This document shows, in pieces, positions 1-9,910 of a DNA stretch of 64,000 nucleotides. Each line of letters opens with the position of its first letter. The stretch's first letter is position 1. This stretch comes from Roseobacter denitrificans OCh 114 (GTDB lineage Bacteria; Pseudomonadota; Alphaproteobacteria; Rhodobacterales; Rhodobacteraceae), in NCBI RefSeq assembly GCF_000014045.1, contig NC_008209.1, forward strand, positions 372,001-436,000, read 5' to 3'. Below the pieces are notes generated by a model. That model made no database searches and had not been told where the DNA came from. It saw nothing but the letters and a program-made list of their open reading frames with translations. A program made the position numbers and the translations under genes.

Positions 1-797
1 GAAATCGAGCATCGCGCGGCTCCGATCTGCGCTACAACTTGCAGATCAACCTTGAAGACGCCTTTAGCGGCTTGCAGAAAACCATTAATGTCCCGACATC
101 CATAGGGTGCAAAACCTGTAACGGTTCGGGCGCCGAGGGCGGTTCCGAGCCGAGCTCCTGCCCAACCTGCTCGGGCATGGGTAAGGTACGCGCACAGCAA
201 GGTTTTTTCACAGTCGAACGCACCTGCCCGACATGTTCCGGCCTTGGCCAGATCATCAAGAATCCCTGCAAAAGCTGTCAGGGGGCGGGCCGTGTTGAAA
301 AAGATCGCGCGCTATCCGTCAATATCCCGGCTGGGGTCGAGACAGGAACCCGCATCAGGCTCGCCGGTGAGGGTGAAGCGGGCATGCGCGGCGGCCCGTC
401 GGGCGATCTTTACATTTTTATCGAAGTGGCAGAACATGAATTGTTTCAACGCGATGGGACAAACCTGTTTTGTCGCGTGCCTGTGTCCATGGCCAAGGCG
501 GCGCTCGGTGGTTCGATAGAAGTGCCGACGATCGACGGTGGCCGCGGCCGCGTCCAGATCCCGTCCGGCAGCCAGTCAGGACGTCAGATGCGGTTGCGCG
601 GCAAGGGCATGCCAGCCCTCAGAGGTGGGTCTTCGGGTGATATGTTCATAGAGCTCGCGGTTGAAACACCGGTCAACCTGACATCCCGCCAAAAGGAACT
701 GTTGGCAGAATTCGATGAGTTATCCGAGAACAACAACCCGGAATCATCTAGCTTTTTCTCGTCTGTCAAAAGCTTTTGGGACAGCATGAAGGGCTAG
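1..797 (+). CDS. dnaJ: Chaperone DnaJ (Hsp40), 5'-truncated by window edge
   Basis: Co-chaperone that stimulates the ATPase of DnaK and delivers unfolded clients. The reading frame is open from base 3, so the N-terminal J domain lies outside the window. The visible part starts in the RGSDLRYN segment, followed by the cysteine-rich zinc domain with four CxxCxGxG repeats ([32 protein letters not shown]), then the two C-terminal substrate-binding beta domains. An ATG or TTG further in the frame is internal and not a start. It is convergent with secA. dnaK would be expected just upstream but cannot be seen. The C-terminus ([11 protein letters not shown]) is complete. Confidence 0.97.
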   Translation, partial: NRASRGSDLRYNLQINLEDAFSGLQKTINVPTSIGCKTCNGSGAEGGSEPSSCPTCSGMGKVRAQQGFFTVERTCPTCSGLGQIIKNPCKSCQGAGRVEKDRALSVNIPAGVETGTRIRLAGEGEAGMRGGPSGDLYIFIEVAEHELFQRDGTNLFCRVPVSMAKAALGGSIEVPTIDGGRGRVQIPSGSQSGRQMRLRGKGMPALRGGSSGDMFIELAVETPVNLTSRQKELLAEFDELSENNNPESSSFFSSVKSFWDSMKG

Positions 798-815
798 GGT
801 TAAAAGCCATATGAT

Positions 816-841
816 CTGGGCGGGCCAGTCAGGCCCGCCAG
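816..841. other. GC-rich hairpin after dnaJ
   Basis: The stem CTGG(G)CGGGCC pairs with GGCCCGCCAG around an AGTCA loop, starting about 18 bases after the dnaJ stop. No T-run follows on either strand, so it is not a standard intrinsic terminator. It may stabilise the dnaJ 3' end. Confidence 0.4.
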
Positions 842-979
842 CAAAACCCCATCAGGCATGGCGGATATCGACAACGGTTACGGTCCCGTTTTGATGGAGG
901 GCGGCATACGCCCCGTGCCCGATCTTAAGCTGCTGCCATCAGGGCCGCGCAACGGTTTTTCAGCGCCGAAGACAGCAGT

Positions 980-1024
980 CCTGCGTTACCTGATACCTGA
1001 TGTTTCAGGTATTTCGTCAAACGC
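980..1024 (-). repeat. Intergenic palindromic repeat, copy C (short form)
   Basis: Read on the minus strand it begins GCGTTTGACGAAATACCTGAAAC, here split for brevity as GCGTTTGACG plus AAATACCTGAAA, and ends near GTAACGCAGG. It shares its start and spacing with the copies at 14919-15014 and 35872-35964. On the plus strand ATACCTGA (993-1000) and TCAGGTAT (1005-1012) form a hairpin with a TGTT loop. It lies between the convergent genes dnaJ and secA. This copy is shorter and more diverged than the other two. Confidence 0.5.
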
Positions 1025-1053
1025 TCAAAGATGGGACCATTCCGTTCGATGGT

Positions 1054-3768
1054 TCAGATCAAACGGCCGTGACAGTGTTTGAACTTCTTGCCTGACTGAC
1101 AGGGACAAGGCTCGTTACGTCCCGGGTTGCCCCAGGTAGATGGGTCATTTTCGTCAAAGGCTACAGCTGCGTCCGCCGGCCCGGCAACCGGTCCGGCTTG
1201 TGCGGATACGGTCGGGCCTGCTGCCGCCGCTTGGGCAGCCGCCTGCTGGGCGCGGATCTGTTCGATCATCGCCTGTTGTTCTTCCTCCGTCATCGGACGG
1301 ATTTGCGAGAGCTTTTGCGTCACATCTTCGCGCAGGCTGTCCAGCATGGATTCAAACAGTTGGAACGATTCGTTCTTATACTCGTTGAGCGGATCGCGCT
1401 GTGCATACCCACGAAACCCGACGACCGAACGCAGATGCTCCAGCGTCAACAGGTGTTCACGCCATTTCGTATCAATCGCCTGCAACAAAAGCTGTTTTTC
1501 GATGTTGCGCATGTTTTCCGCACCGAATTGACCGGCTTTTTCGGTCATCAGCTTGTCGGTCGCCTCGACCAGACGTTCGCGGATGGCTTCGTCGTCGACG
1601 CCCTCTTCCTCGACCCAATCCATCACGGGCACGTCAATGCCCAGTTGCTCCTGAACCGCGGCATACAGGCCTTCTGCATCCCATTGATCGGCGTAGGTGT
1701 TCGGCGGCAGATATTGTTCGATGAAATCGTCGATGACCTGATGGCGCATATCCGTCGTGATCTCGGACAGGTCCTTGGCTTCCATGATCTCGCGACGCTG
1801 ACCAAAGATCACCTTGCGCTGCTCATTCATGACGTCGTCGAACTTCAGCAACTGTTTGCGGATGTCAAAGTTGCGGCCTTCGACCTTTGACTGCGCGCGC
1901 TCAAGAGATTTGTTGACCCAAGGGTGCACAATCGCCTCACCCTCTTTGAGGCCAAGGGTCTTGAGGACTTTCTCCAACCGTTCCGACCCGAAGATACGCA
2001 TCAGGTCATCTTCGAGGCTCAGAAAGAATGACGACCGCCCCGGGTCACCCTGACGACCGGACCGCCCGCGCAGCTGGTTGTCGATGCGCCGGCTTTCGTG
2101 GCGTTCCGAGGCCAGAACATAAAGACCGCCTGCCGCCAGCACCTTGGCCTTTTCATCTGCATGCTGCGCCTCGATGCTGGCGCGCAGGGCTTCAGGGTCC
2201 GCATCGGGGTCGGCGGTCAGGGCATTCATGACCTGCAAATCCACATTGCCGCCCAGCTGAATATCCGTCCCACGGCCCGCCATGTTTGTCGCAATCGTCA
2301 CCGCGCCGTATTTACCTGCATCGGCCACAATCTGCGCTTCCTGCTCGTGCTGGCGCGCGTTCAGAACATTGTGGGTGATACCGGCTTGTTTGAGCATATT
2401 GCTCAACATCTCCGACTTTTCGATGGAGGTCGTACCGACCAGAACCGGCTGGCCTTTTGCGTTGCTTTCCTTGATCTTTTCCAGCATCGCCTCGTATTTC
2501 TCGCGCGCTGTGCGATAGACCTGATCGTCTTCGTCAACCCGCGCGATGGGCTTGTTCGTCGGCACCTCGACCACACCAAGACCATAGATTTCCATGAATT
2601 CTTCGGCTTCGGTCAGGGCCGTACCGGTCATGCCGGACAGCTTGTCATACAGGCGGAAATAATTCTGGAACGTAACGGAAGCCAGCGTGATGTTTTCCGG
2701 TTTGATGTCAACGCCTTCCTTGGCCTCGATGGCCTGGTGCAGACCATCGGACAGCCGACGACCGGGCATCATACGGCCCGTGAACTCATCAATCAGAACG
2801 ACATTGTCGTCGCGCACGATGTAATCCTTGTCGCGCTGGAACAGTTTATGCGCGCGCAGACCCTGATTGACGTGGTGAACAACCGTTGTGCTTTCCGGAT
2901 CATAGAGCGACTGGCCCTCTTCGAGGAGGCCCTGCGCGTGCAGGATTTCTTCGAGAAACTCATTGCCCTCATCCGTAAAGGTGACGTTGCGGGTTTTCTC
3001 ATCCAACTCGAAATGATCGTCACGCACCTGAGGGATCACCGCGTCGACGGTCTTGTACATCTCGGACCGATCCTGAGAGGGACCGGAAATGATCAAAGGC
3101 GTGCGCGCTTCGTCGATCAGGATACTGTCGACTTCGTCCACAATGGCGAAGTTATGCTGTTTTTGATAAATCTGATCCAACTCGGATTTCATATTGTCGC
3201 GCAGATAGTCAAACCCAAGCTCGTTATTGGTCGCATAGGTGATATCGCTGGCATAGGCCTTGCGCTTTTCATCCTCGGGCATGTCGGAATAGGCCACGCC
3301 GGTGGTCAGACCCAAGGCACCAAAGACGCTGCCCATCCAAGCGGCGTCGCGTTTTGCCAGATATTCATTGACCGTCACGATGTGCACACCACGACCCGTC
3401 AGCCCGTTCAGGTAGGCGGCAAAGGTGGCGGTCAGCGTTTTACCCTCACCGGTTTTCTGCTCGGCGATATTGCCCTGATGCAGGAACACGGCCCCCATCA
3501 ACTGCGTGTCAAAGGCACGCAGCCCCAGGGCACGGCGCGCCGCCTCGCGGCAGTTGGCAAAGGCTTCGGGCAACAACGCATCGAGGCTTTCCCCCTCCAG
3601 CGCACGTTTGCGGAACTCTTCGGTCTTTTCCTTGAGCCCCTCATCGCTGAGTTTTTCGAACTCAGGTTCAAGCGCATTGATCTGGGCAATGACAGGACGG
3701 GTCGCTTTGACTTTACGGTCGTTGGGCGAGCCAAAGATCTTTCTTGAAATAGTTCCGATGCCCAGCAT
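1054..3768 (-). CDS. secA: Preprotein translocase ATPase SecA
   Basis: Peripheral ATPase that drives secretory proteins through SecYEG. At 904 residues it has the usual full length. It has Walker A TGEGKT (K110), the helicase-like [13 protein letters not shown] motif in the second nucleotide-binding fold, and the C-terminal zinc/SecB-binding tail with [14 protein letters not shown] followed by a short end. An alanine/glutamine-rich linker precedes the tail. The ATG at 3768 begins [13 protein letters not shown], typical of the family. It is divergent from the parvulin gene at 3943 and convergent with dnaJ. secB, which targets clients to this tail, is in the same window at 58.1 kb. Confidence 0.99.
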   Translation of the reverse strand: MLGIGTISRKIFGSPNDRKVKATRPVIAQINALEPEFEKLSDEGLKEKTEEFRKRALEGESLDALLPEAFANCREAARRALGLRAFDTQLMGAVFLHQGNIAEQKTGEGKTLTATFAAYLNGLTGRGVHIVTVNEYLAKRDAAWMGSVFGALGLTTGVAYSDMPEDEKRKAYASDITYATNNELGFDYLRDNMKSELDQIYQKQHNFAIVDEVDSILIDEARTPLIISGPSQDRSEMYKTVDAVIPQVRDDHFELDEKTRNVTFTDEGNEFLEEILHAQGLLEEGQSLYDPESTTVVHHVNQGLRAHKLFQRDKDYIVRDDNVVLIDEFTGRMMPGRRLSDGLHQAIEAKEGVDIKPENITLASVTFQNYFRLYDKLSGMTGTALTEAEEFMEIYGLGVVEVPTNKPIARVDEDDQVYRTAREKYEAMLEKIKESNAKGQPVLVGTTSIEKSEMLSNMLKQAGITHNVLNARQHEQEAQIVADAGKYGAVTIATNMAGRGTDIQLGGNVDLQVMNALTADPDADPEALRASIEAQHADEKAKVLAAGGLYVLASERHESRRIDNQLRGRSGRQGDPGRSSFFLSLEDDLMRIFGSERLEKVLKTLGLKEGEAIVHPWVNKSLERAQSKVEGRNFDIRKQLLKFDDVMNEQRKVIFGQRREIMEAKDLSEITTDMRHQVIDDFIEQYLPPNTYADQWDAEGLYAAVQEQLGIDVPVMDWVEEEGVDDEAIRERLVEATDKLMTEKAGQFGAENMRNIEKQLLLQAIDTKWREHLLTLEHLRSVVGFRGYAQRDPLNEYKNESFQLFESMLDSLREDVTQKLSQIRPMTEEEQQAMIEQIRAQQAAAQAAAAGPTVSAQAGPVAGPADAAVAFDENDPSTWGNPGRNEPCPCQSGKKFKHCHGRLI

Positions 3769-3942
3769 GCGTTCTCCAGCCGAAGTAATACGGGCAGGTG
3801 CCGATCTGCTTGCTCGTCTGCGACGCAGCCCATAGAAAGTTATTGATCGCTACACTCTTGCAGCGCCACACGCGGGATGTAAGGGTCACGCCAAACCGTG
3901 TCAATGTCGCGCCCCGTCGCGACCCCCTCATAGGACGATTAC

Positions 3943-4800
3943 ATGCAAAAACATCTCAGAATTCTGGCTTTTTCCGCGTTGACGGCAGCGATTGCTGCCC
4001 CTGTGGTTGCACAGGATGACACCGCGCTGACGGCAGACACGGTCATCGCGACAGTGAATGGCGAGGACATCAAGCTGGGTCACATGATCGCAGCGCGCGC
4101 CACGTTGGGTGAACGCTATAATCAGATGCCCGCTGAGCAGCTGTGGAATGGAATTGTTGAACAACTGATTCAGCAGACCGCATTGGCACAGGGAATTGAA
4201 AGCCTGTCCGCCGGGGAGGCGATGGCGCTGGAAAATCAGGAACGCTCCCTGAAGGCCGCCAAGGCGATCGAAATAGGGCTGGAACAGGCCGTCACCGAAG
4301 AGGACATACAAGCGGCCTATGACGCAGAATTTGGCAACCTGGACCCCGAAGAAGAGTTCAACGCCTCCCATATTCTGGTCGCGACCGAAGAAGAAGCAAT
4401 CGCAGTGAAAGAAGCGATTGATGGCGGTGCGAATTTCGCGGCAACCGCGCGGGAGAAATCAACCGGACCCTCCGGCCCGAATGGCGGCGAGTTGGGATGG
4501 TTCAGCACGGGCATGATGGTTCCGAGTTTCGAAGCCGCAACCATCGCACTGGAGGTCGGAGAGGTCTCTGATCCTGTTGAAACGCAATTCGGCTGGCATG
4601 TGATCACCCTTAACGACACGCGGCAAAAGAACATTCCGACGCTCGAAGAAGCACGGGAAGGCATAGAGGCTCGTCTCGCGCAGGATGCAGCACTTGGTAT
4701 CATCCAAAACGCAGCTGCCGGAGCAGCGATTGAGGTGACGCCGTTTGAAAACGCAGATGAGCGGTTCGATCTGATCAACCGGTTCGACCTTTTGGAATAA
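3943..4800 (+). CDS. Periplasmic peptidyl-prolyl isomerase, parvulin (PpiC/SurA/PrsA type)
   Basis: Exported foldase of 285 residues that isomerises prolyl bonds in extracytoplasmic proteins. An N-terminal signal peptide (residues 1 to about 23, ending in APVVAQ) is followed by a helical chaperone-like N-domain (about 30-130) and a parvulin domain (about 139-227). The parvulin domain carries the family motifs ASHILV, NGGELGWF and FGWHVI. The gene is divergent from secA, which fits a shared role in export. The argJ start codon is 6 bases downstream, so the two are probably cotranscribed. Assignment to SurA or PrsA is not possible from sequence alone. Confidence 0.9.
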   Translation: MQKHLRILAFSALTAAIAAPVVAQDDTALTADTVIATVNGEDIKLGHMIAARATLGERYNQMPAEQLWNGIVEQLIQQTALAQGIESLSAGEAMALENQERSLKAAKAIEIGLEQAVTEEDIQAAYDAEFGNLDPEEEFNASHILVATEEEAIAVKEAIDGGANFAATAREKSTGPSGPNGGELGWFSTGMMVPSFEAATIALEVGEVSDPVETQFGWHVITLNDTRQKNIPTLEEAREGIEARLAQDAALGIIQNAAAGAAIEVTPFENADERFDLINRFDLLE

Positions 4801-4806
4801 CGAAAC

Positions 4807-6033
4807 ATGGCTAAAATTACCGTTGTATCGCCACTGGCACCCAAGAGGTTTCCAGAGATGCCGGTCATTGACGGCGTTTCGTTTTCGACCGTTGCCGCCG
4901 GGATCAAATACGAGGGTCGCGCTGATGTGATGCTGGCCAGACTGGCACCCGGCACAACAGTCGCGGGTGTCTTTACCAAATCGGCCACCCGTTCGGCCCC
5001 TGTGCTTGACTGCCAGGAAAAGCTGGGAGGGCCAGCGAAGGACGGCGCGGCCATTCTCGTGAATTCGGGTAACTCCAATGCCTTCACGGGGCGCAACGGG
5101 CGCGACGCCGTGGCCCGGATCGTGGGCGCCGTGGCGCGGGCCTGCGACGTGCCAGAAACCCGCGTGTTCACATCATCGACCGGCGTGATCGGAGAACCGC
5201 TGCCGTTCGAACGCATTACCGAGCGCCTCGACACTCTGGCAGCAACACTCGATCCCAACGCCATTGAGGCCGCCGCCGCCGCCATCATGACAACGGATAC
5301 CTTCACGAAAGGCGCGACGGCTTCTGTTGAAATCGACGGTAAAACAGTCTCTATCGCGGGGATTGCGAAAGGGTCGGGCATGATCGCGCCGGATATGGCG
5401 ACCATGTTGGTCTATATCTTTACCGATGCCAGGATTGATCAAGGCACCCTGCAATCCCTCGTCGCGACACATAACGAAAAGACTTTCAACTGTATCACCG
5501 TAGACAGTGATACGTCGACATCGGACACGGTGCTGGTCTGCGCCACCGGCGCATCAGGGGTGGATGTGGGTGACAGCGCGCCCTTTGGCGATGCGCTGCA
5601 CAAAGTGATGAAAGATCTCGCCCATCTCGTCGTCAAGGACGGGGAGGGCGCAACGAAATTTGTCGAGATAACCGTCACCGGGGCCGCGTCTGACAAGGAC
5701 GCAAAGACGCATGCGCTGTCGGTTGCCAATTCGCCCTTGGTCAAGACCGCCATCGCCGGTGAAGACCCCAATTGGGGCCGCATCGTCATGGCAATCGGAA
5801 AATCCGGTGCCCCGGCGGACCGCGACGCGCTGTCGATCCGTTTCGGCGATGTGGAGGTCGCCCGAAAGGGCTGGGTGAACCCGGATTATGTCGAAGCGGA
5901 GGCGGCCGCGCATATGAAGGGACAGAATATCTGCATCCACGTCGATATCGGACTGGGGTCAGGTAAGGCGACCGTTTGGACATGTGATCTGACCCATGGG
6001 TACATTGAAATCAACGCGGACTATCGGTCCTGA
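4807..6033 (+). CDS. argJ: Bifunctional glutamate N-acetyltransferase / amino-acid N-acetyltransferase
   Basis: Arginine biosynthesis enzyme that transfers acetyl from N-acetylornithine to glutamate, and in bifunctional forms also acetylates glutamate from acetyl-CoA. At 408 residues it matches the family. The self-cleavage site is present: KGSGMIAP, then MATML with the nucleophilic threonine at about residue 199, which splits the precursor into alpha and beta chains. The GEDPNWGR motif is in the beta chain. argG is also in the window (34.6 kb) but not linked. The gene sits between the parvulin gene and mutT in a tight plus-strand run. Confidence 0.97.
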   Translation: MAKITVVSPLAPKRFPEMPVIDGVSFSTVAAGIKYEGRADVMLARLAPGTTVAGVFTKSATRSAPVLDCQEKLGGPAKDGAAILVNSGNSNAFTGRNGRDAVARIVGAVARACDVPETRVFTSSTGVIGEPLPFERITERLDTLAATLDPNAIEAAAAAIMTTDTFTKGATASVEIDGKTVSIAGIAKGSGMIAPDMATMLVYIFTDARIDQGTLQSLVATHNEKTFNCITVDSDTSTSDTVLVCATGASGVDVGDSAPFGDALHKVMKDLAHLVVKDGEGATKFVEITVTGAASDKDAKTHALSVANSPLVKTAIAGEDPNWGRIVMAIGKSGAPADRDALSIRFGDVEVARKGWVNPDYVEAEAAAHMKGQNICIHVDIGLGSGKATVWTCDLTHGYIEINADYRS

Positions 6034-6051
6034 GACTGCAAAGGGTACGAG

Positions 6052-6450
6052 ATGAAAACGGTTCTGGTGTCTGCGGTCGCATTGATCGACATTGACGGGC
6101 GGATTTTGCTGGCGCAACGACCAGAGGGGAAAGCCATGGCGGGGCTCTGGGAGTTTCCCGGCGGCAAGGTCGAAGCGGGGGAAACACCGGAACACGCATT
6201 GATCCGGGAGTTGGAGGAAGAACTGGGCATCAACACATGGCAATCCTGTCTGGCCCCCTTAACCTTTGCCAGCCACAGTTATGATGATTTTCATTTGCTC
6301 ATGCCGCTTTTTGCCTGCCGCAAATGGGAAGGCACGCCCATGTCCAAAGAGAATCAATCGTTGAAATGGGTGTTTGCAAGGGACCTGAAGAACTACCCGA
6401 TGCCCGCCGCAGACATACCGCTCATTCCCGTTTTGCGCGATCTTCTTTAA
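6052..6450 (+). CDS. mutT: 8-oxo-dGTP diphosphatase, MutT-type Nudix hydrolase
   Basis: Removes oxidised guanine nucleotides from the dNTP pool. The 132-residue protein has one Nudix domain with the box GKVEAGETPEHALIRELEEE followed by LGI, at about residues 36-58, where the REL-EE core supplies the metal ligands. It also has the MutT-like start VSAVALIDIDGRILLAQRP. It begins 18 bases after argJ, suggesting cotranscription. MutT is the best fit; other dNTP-directed Nudix activities cannot be excluded. Confidence 0.9.
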   Translation: MKTVLVSAVALIDIDGRILLAQRPEGKAMAGLWEFPGGKVEAGETPEHALIRELEEELGINTWQSCLAPLTFASHSYDDFHLLMPLFACRKWEGTPMSKENQSLKWVFARDLKNYPMPAADIPLIPVLRDLL

Positions 6451-6489
6451 GAATTCGGAAAAAAAGCGCCAATTTATTAAAATCTGTTA

Positions 6490-6510
6490 ACACATTCGAA
6501 ACAAATGTGT
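6490..6510. promoter_or_regulatory. Inverted repeat upstream of the 44-codon gene
   Basis: ACACATT (6490-6496) and AATGTGT (6504-6510) form a perfect 7-bp dyad with a 7-bp spacer in an AT-rich stretch about 60 bases before the small gene at 6569. It could be an operator. The binding protein is unknown. Confidence 0.35.
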
Positions 6511-6568
6511 GACAAATTTTAATTACAACCTAGATTTGAATCGTGTCATTATCCTGGGGAGGAGAGAC

Positions 6569-6703
6569 ATGTTACGGACAATTATGCAAGGCAGTGCGAT
6601 ATCTGTGCAAGGAACCTACGTGCGGGCATTGCCTGATGGTAGGATTGTTGTGAGGGTAAACAACACCACCTACGCAGGCGTACCGGTCACAAAAGCCGCC
6701 TGA
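6569..6703 (+). CDS. Small protein of 44 residues, unknown function
   Basis: The ATG at 6569 is preceded by GGGGAGGAGAG, one of the strongest ribosome binding sites in the window, at a good distance. The 44-residue product (MLRTIMQGSAISVQG... VPVTKAA) has alternating hydrophobic and polar residues, suggesting a small beta-rich cytoplasmic protein with no signal peptide or membrane segment. A frame beginning with GTG at 6509 would extend it, but that codon lies inside an inverted repeat and lacks a good site. An intrinsic terminator follows 30 bases after the stop, so this is probably a single-gene unit. I cannot assign a function. Confidence 0.65.
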   Translation: MLRTIMQGSAISVQGTYVRALPDGRIVVRVNNTTYAGVPVTKAA

Positions 6704-6732
6704 TTAGGACCGAAGGGTAAGGAATAGAAACG

Positions 6733-6764
6733 AAAAGAGGCAGCATCATCGCTGCCTCTTTTTG
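6733..6764. terminator. Bidirectional intrinsic terminator
   Basis: The perfect stem GAGGCAGC / GCTGCCTC (6737-6744, 6751-6758) with loop ATCATC is flanked by AAAA and TTTTT. It can end the small gene on the plus strand and infB on the minus strand. Confidence 0.92.
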
Positions 6765-6783
6765 TATTTTGCCATCGACAGGC

Positions 6784-9258
6784 TCAGGTCAGGGTTCGCG
6801 TAATCTCTTCACGCTCGAAGATTTCGATCACATCATCGGCCCGGATATCGTCATAATTCTCGAAGGCCATACCGCATTCCTGACCGGACTGAACCTCAGC
6901 CACCTCGTCCTTGAAGCGCTTGAGTGTCTTCAGCGTTCCTTCGTGGATCACCACGTTATCACGCAGCAAACGCACGCCTGCGGAACGGCGCGCAACACCT
7001 TCGGTCACCAGACAGCCCGCGACTTTGCCGACGCCGGTCACTTTGAACACCTCTTTGATGGTCGCGTAGCCGATGAAGTTTTCACGGATTTCCGCCGACA
7101 ACAACCCGGATGCAGCCGCTTTCACATCATCGACCAGATCGTAGATGATCGAATAATAACGCAGCTCGACACCTTTCTGGTTCGCCGTGTTTCTGGCTGA
7201 GGCATTCGCCCGCACGTTAAAGCCCATGATTGGTGCGCCGGACGCTTCGGCCAAGCCCACATCGGTTTCGGTGATCGCACCAACGCCGGAATGAAGAACC
7301 CGGACACGCACTTCGTCGTTGCCAATTTTCTCCATCGCCTGAACGATTGCTTCGGCAGAACCTTGCACATCTGCCTTCACCAGAATCGGCAATTCGCTGA
7401 CATCCTCATCCGCCTTGGCGTTGGCCATCAGCTGCTCAAGCGTCGTCGCCGCACCGGCAGCCGCACGTTTGTCTTTCGCGGCATTCGCGCGGTAGGACGC
7501 GATTTCGCGCGCCTGCGCTTCGGTTGATGTAACGTTCAACACGTCGCCAGCCTCTGGCGTGCCATTCAGGCCAAGCACCTCAACCGGGACCGACGGACCA
7601 GCCTCTTTGACACGTTCGCCCTGATCGTTGATCAGCGCACGCACCTTACCGTATTGCTCTCCGACGACAAAGATGTCGCCCTGGCGCAGTGTCCCGTTTT
7701 GAACCAGAACCGTCGCAACAGGCCCCCGACCAACGTCAAGCTGCGCTTCGATGACAGCACCTTGTGCCGCCCGATTTGGGTTGGCCTTGAGCTCAAGTAT
7801 CTCTGCCTGAAGCGCGATCGCCTCCAGCAGGTCATCAAGACCTTGCCCGGTGATCGCCGAAACTTCGACATCCTGAACATCACCCGACATCTGCTCAACG
7901 ATAACCTCATGTTGCAGCAGGTCCGTGCGTACTTTCGTCGGGTCCGCCGCCGGGCGGTCGATCTTGTTGATCGCGACGATCATCGGCACTTCCGCCGCCT
8001 TGGCGTGATTGATCGCTTCGATGGTTTGCGGCATCACCGCGTCATCGGCGGCGACAACAAGCACAACGATATCAGTAACTTGCGCGCCACGGGACCGCAT
8101 CGACGTAAAGGCCGCGTGACCAGGCGTGTCGAGGAAGCTCAACAGTTGGCCACTGTCGGTCTTGACCTGATAGGCACCGATGTGCTGCGTGATCCCGCCA
8201 GCTTCGCCCGCCACAACCTTGGCTTTGCGAATGGCGTCCAGCAAAGAGGTTTTGCCGTGATCCACGTGACCCATAATGGTGACGACCGGCGGCCGTGTCT
8301 TGAGGTCCGCCTCATCATCCTCGACTTCCTTGATGACATCTTCGACGTCAGCATCCGAAACACGCACGATTCGATGGCCGAATTCCTGCACGATCAGTTC
8401 CGCAGTATCCGCGTCGATCGCTTGGTTCTGCGTCACCATCATGCCGTTGTTCATCAGCGCCTTGACGACTTCACCGACCTTTTCGGACATGCGGTTCGCC
8501 AGTTCAGAAACCACAATCGCCTCAGGCACCTGCACATCGCGCACGACCTTTTCACGCTCGACCTGACCGCCCATGGCTTTCTGGCGCGCGCGCTCCTGCT
8601 TGCGTTTCATGGCTGCCATCGAGCGTTGACGTCCGCCTTCGCCACCGGCAAGCGCTTGATTCAGCGTCAGTTTACCGGAGCGACGGCTGTCATCGTTGCC
8701 CTTGCCACCGCGTTTGTTGTCGCGGTCGCGGTCCTGTTGCTTACGCGGCGCCGGTTCGGGGGCTGCTTTGGCAGCCGGGCGTTGCACGACGGGTTCTGCA
8801 GCAGGCGCTGCGGCGGCTTTGGCGGCCGCCTCGGCCTCGTCCTTGCGACGCTTGTCTTCTTCTGCCTTGGCTTTCAGGCTTTCCTCGCGTTCACGCTCCG
8901 CGCGTTCGCGTTCTTCCTGTTCAGCACGGCGGCGCTCACGTTCTTCGGCACGCGCCTTTTCTTCGGCAATGCGCGCCGCTTCTTCTTCGGCCTCACGTGC
9001 TTTCGCTGCCTTGACCGCCTTCAGGCGACGTTCCATCTCCGCATCGGAAATACCCGCCGGCCTTCTGGACGGGTCCCCGATGGGGGCTTTGCCACCTGCC
9101 GACGTCGTCGCACCTGCTTTGGGCACCACAACGCGCTTGCGTTTGGTCTCTACCACGACGTTTTTCGTCCGCCCGTGGCTAAAGCTCTGCTTTACGTTGC
9201 CTGGACGCGGCGCACCGCCGCGAAGACCCAGAGTTTTTTTGCCGTCAGTATCGCTCAT
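6784..9258 (-). CDS. infB: Translation initiation factor IF-2
   Basis: GTPase that places initiator tRNA on the 30S subunit. It has 824 residues. The long charged N-terminal region is rich in Lys, Arg, Glu and Ala (about 70-210) and is followed by the conserved IF2 N-domain. The G domain has GHVDHGKT (about 328-335), DTPGHAAF and NKID. Translation-factor beta-barrel domains and the IF2 C-domains complete the protein. It is last in the rimP-nusA-ylxR-infB operon and ends at the bidirectional terminator at 6733-6764. A long open frame on the opposite strand reflects codon bias and is not a gene. Confidence 0.99.
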   Translation of the reverse strand: MSDTDGKKTLGLRGGAPRPGNVKQSFSHGRTKNVVVETKRKRVVVPKAGATTSAGGKAPIGDPSRRPAGISDAEMERRLKAVKAAKAREAEEEAARIAEEKARAEERERRRAEQEERERAEREREESLKAKAEEDKRRKDEAEAAAKAAAAPAAEPVVQRPAAKAAPEPAPRKQQDRDRDNKRGGKGNDDSRRSGKLTLNQALAGGEGGRQRSMAAMKRKQERARQKAMGGQVEREKVVRDVQVPEAIVVSELANRMSEKVGEVVKALMNNGMMVTQNQAIDADTAELIVQEFGHRIVRVSDADVEDVIKEVEDDEADLKTRPPVVTIMGHVDHGKTSLLDAIRKAKVVAGEAGGITQHIGAYQVKTDSGQLLSFLDTPGHAAFTSMRSRGAQVTDIVVLVVAADDAVMPQTIEAINHAKAAEVPMIVAINKIDRPAADPTKVRTDLLQHEVIVEQMSGDVQDVEVSAITGQGLDDLLEAIALQAEILELKANPNRAAQGAVIEAQLDVGRGPVATVLVQNGTLRQGDIFVVGEQYGKVRALINDQGERVKEAGPSVPVEVLGLNGTPEAGDVLNVTSTEAQAREIASYRANAAKDKRAAAGAATTLEQLMANAKADEDVSELPILVKADVQGSAEAIVQAMEKIGNDEVRVRVLHSGVGAITETDVGLAEASGAPIMGFNVRANASARNTANQKGVELRYYSIIYDLVDDVKAAASGLLSAEIRENFIGYATIKEVFKVTGVGKVAGCLVTEGVARRSAGVRLLRDNVVIHEGTLKTLKRFKDEVAEVQSGQECGMAFENYDDIRADDVIEIFEREEITRTLT

Positions 9259-9267
9259 GTAGCTCGT

Positions 9268-9888
9268 CTATCCTTTCGGATGGCCCCTGCCATCCTCTTT
9301 TACGCGCACGCCTTTAAGTCGTTGGGCTTCCTCTACAACACGTTGCGTGAGTCCACCAGAGGCGAGCGCCCCATGTATCACAGTTTGGCGCCCAAATGCC
9401 AAACCCAATTCGTCTGCCGTCAACCAACCGATGTAGGATCCGTAATGCGGCGTGCTCAATTTCGATTTTCCACGGCCTGAGCCGTCAACTGCCTGAATCA
9501 GCACCTCTGCCTCTTCCATTTGCAGCCAGTTCTTTACCTTTTCGAACCCGGCAACGGCCCGGCCAGCCTTGCGTTGCAGCGAAATCAAATCGACAACTCG
9601 GCGGGCCAGTTGCGTTTCGACCTCGTTAACAAGTGTTTCTGGCACTTTAACCGATTGTTTCGCAGCACGCGAGAAGAGACCTTTGGCGATGGCCTTTTCC
9701 AACGCAGCCCGATCCGCGGAGACATAGATACCGCGCCCCGGCAATTTGCCAAGAATATCGGGCACGACATCCCCGTCGGGCCCGACCACGAAACGTACCA
9801 GCCCATACTTAGGCTGCACGTCGCCCGTGGCAATGCACTTGCGTTCAGGACCGTCACCGCGGTCTTTGGGAGCGCCACCACGACCCAT
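9268..9888 (-). CDS. RNA-binding protein with YlxR and L7Ae-like domains
   Basis: A 206-residue protein located, as usual, between nusA and infB. The N-terminal YlxR (DUF448) domain has ERKCIATG and the GRGIYVS segment. The C-terminal half (about 105-200), with LISLQRKAGRAVAGFEKV, fits the L7Ae/L30e-like ribosomal fold that is fused to YlxR in alphaproteobacteria. The ATG at 9888 (MGRGGAPKD) is chosen 22 bases after the nusA stop; the frame is open further upstream but that would overlap nusA. YlxR proteins bind RNA; the exact role here is inferred from the operon. Confidence 0.88.
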   Translation of the reverse strand: MGRGGAPKDRGDGPERKCIATGDVQPKYGLVRFVVGPDGDVVPDILGKLPGRGIYVSADRAALEKAIAKGLFSRAAKQSVKVPETLVNEVETQLARRVVDLISLQRKAGRAVAGFEKVKNWLQMEEAEVLIQAVDGSGRGKSKLSTPHYGSYIGWLTADELGLAFGRQTVIHGALASGGLTQRVVEEAQRLKGVRVKEDGRGHPKG

Positions 9889-9910
9889 CAGGTGCCACCG
9901 AGGCCTGAGA

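Noticed and set aside
858..1082. A 74-codon frame between dnaJ and secA
   Set aside because: It runs through the palindromic repeat copy C and into the secA 3' end, and lacks a ribosome binding site.
2098..3747. A 549-codon open frame antisense to secA
   Set aside because: It mirrors the codon bias of secA, has no family motif and no ribosome binding site. Antisense frames over high-GC genes are common.
6477..6490. TTAA-N6-TTAA upstream of the 44-codon gene as a CtrA site
   Set aside because: The spacer is 6 bases and the consensus needs 7. The stretch is simply AT-rich.
7654..9480. A 608-codon open frame antisense to infB
   Set aside because: Composition is a low-complexity mirror of the charged IF-2 N-terminus, and it shows no recognisable domain.
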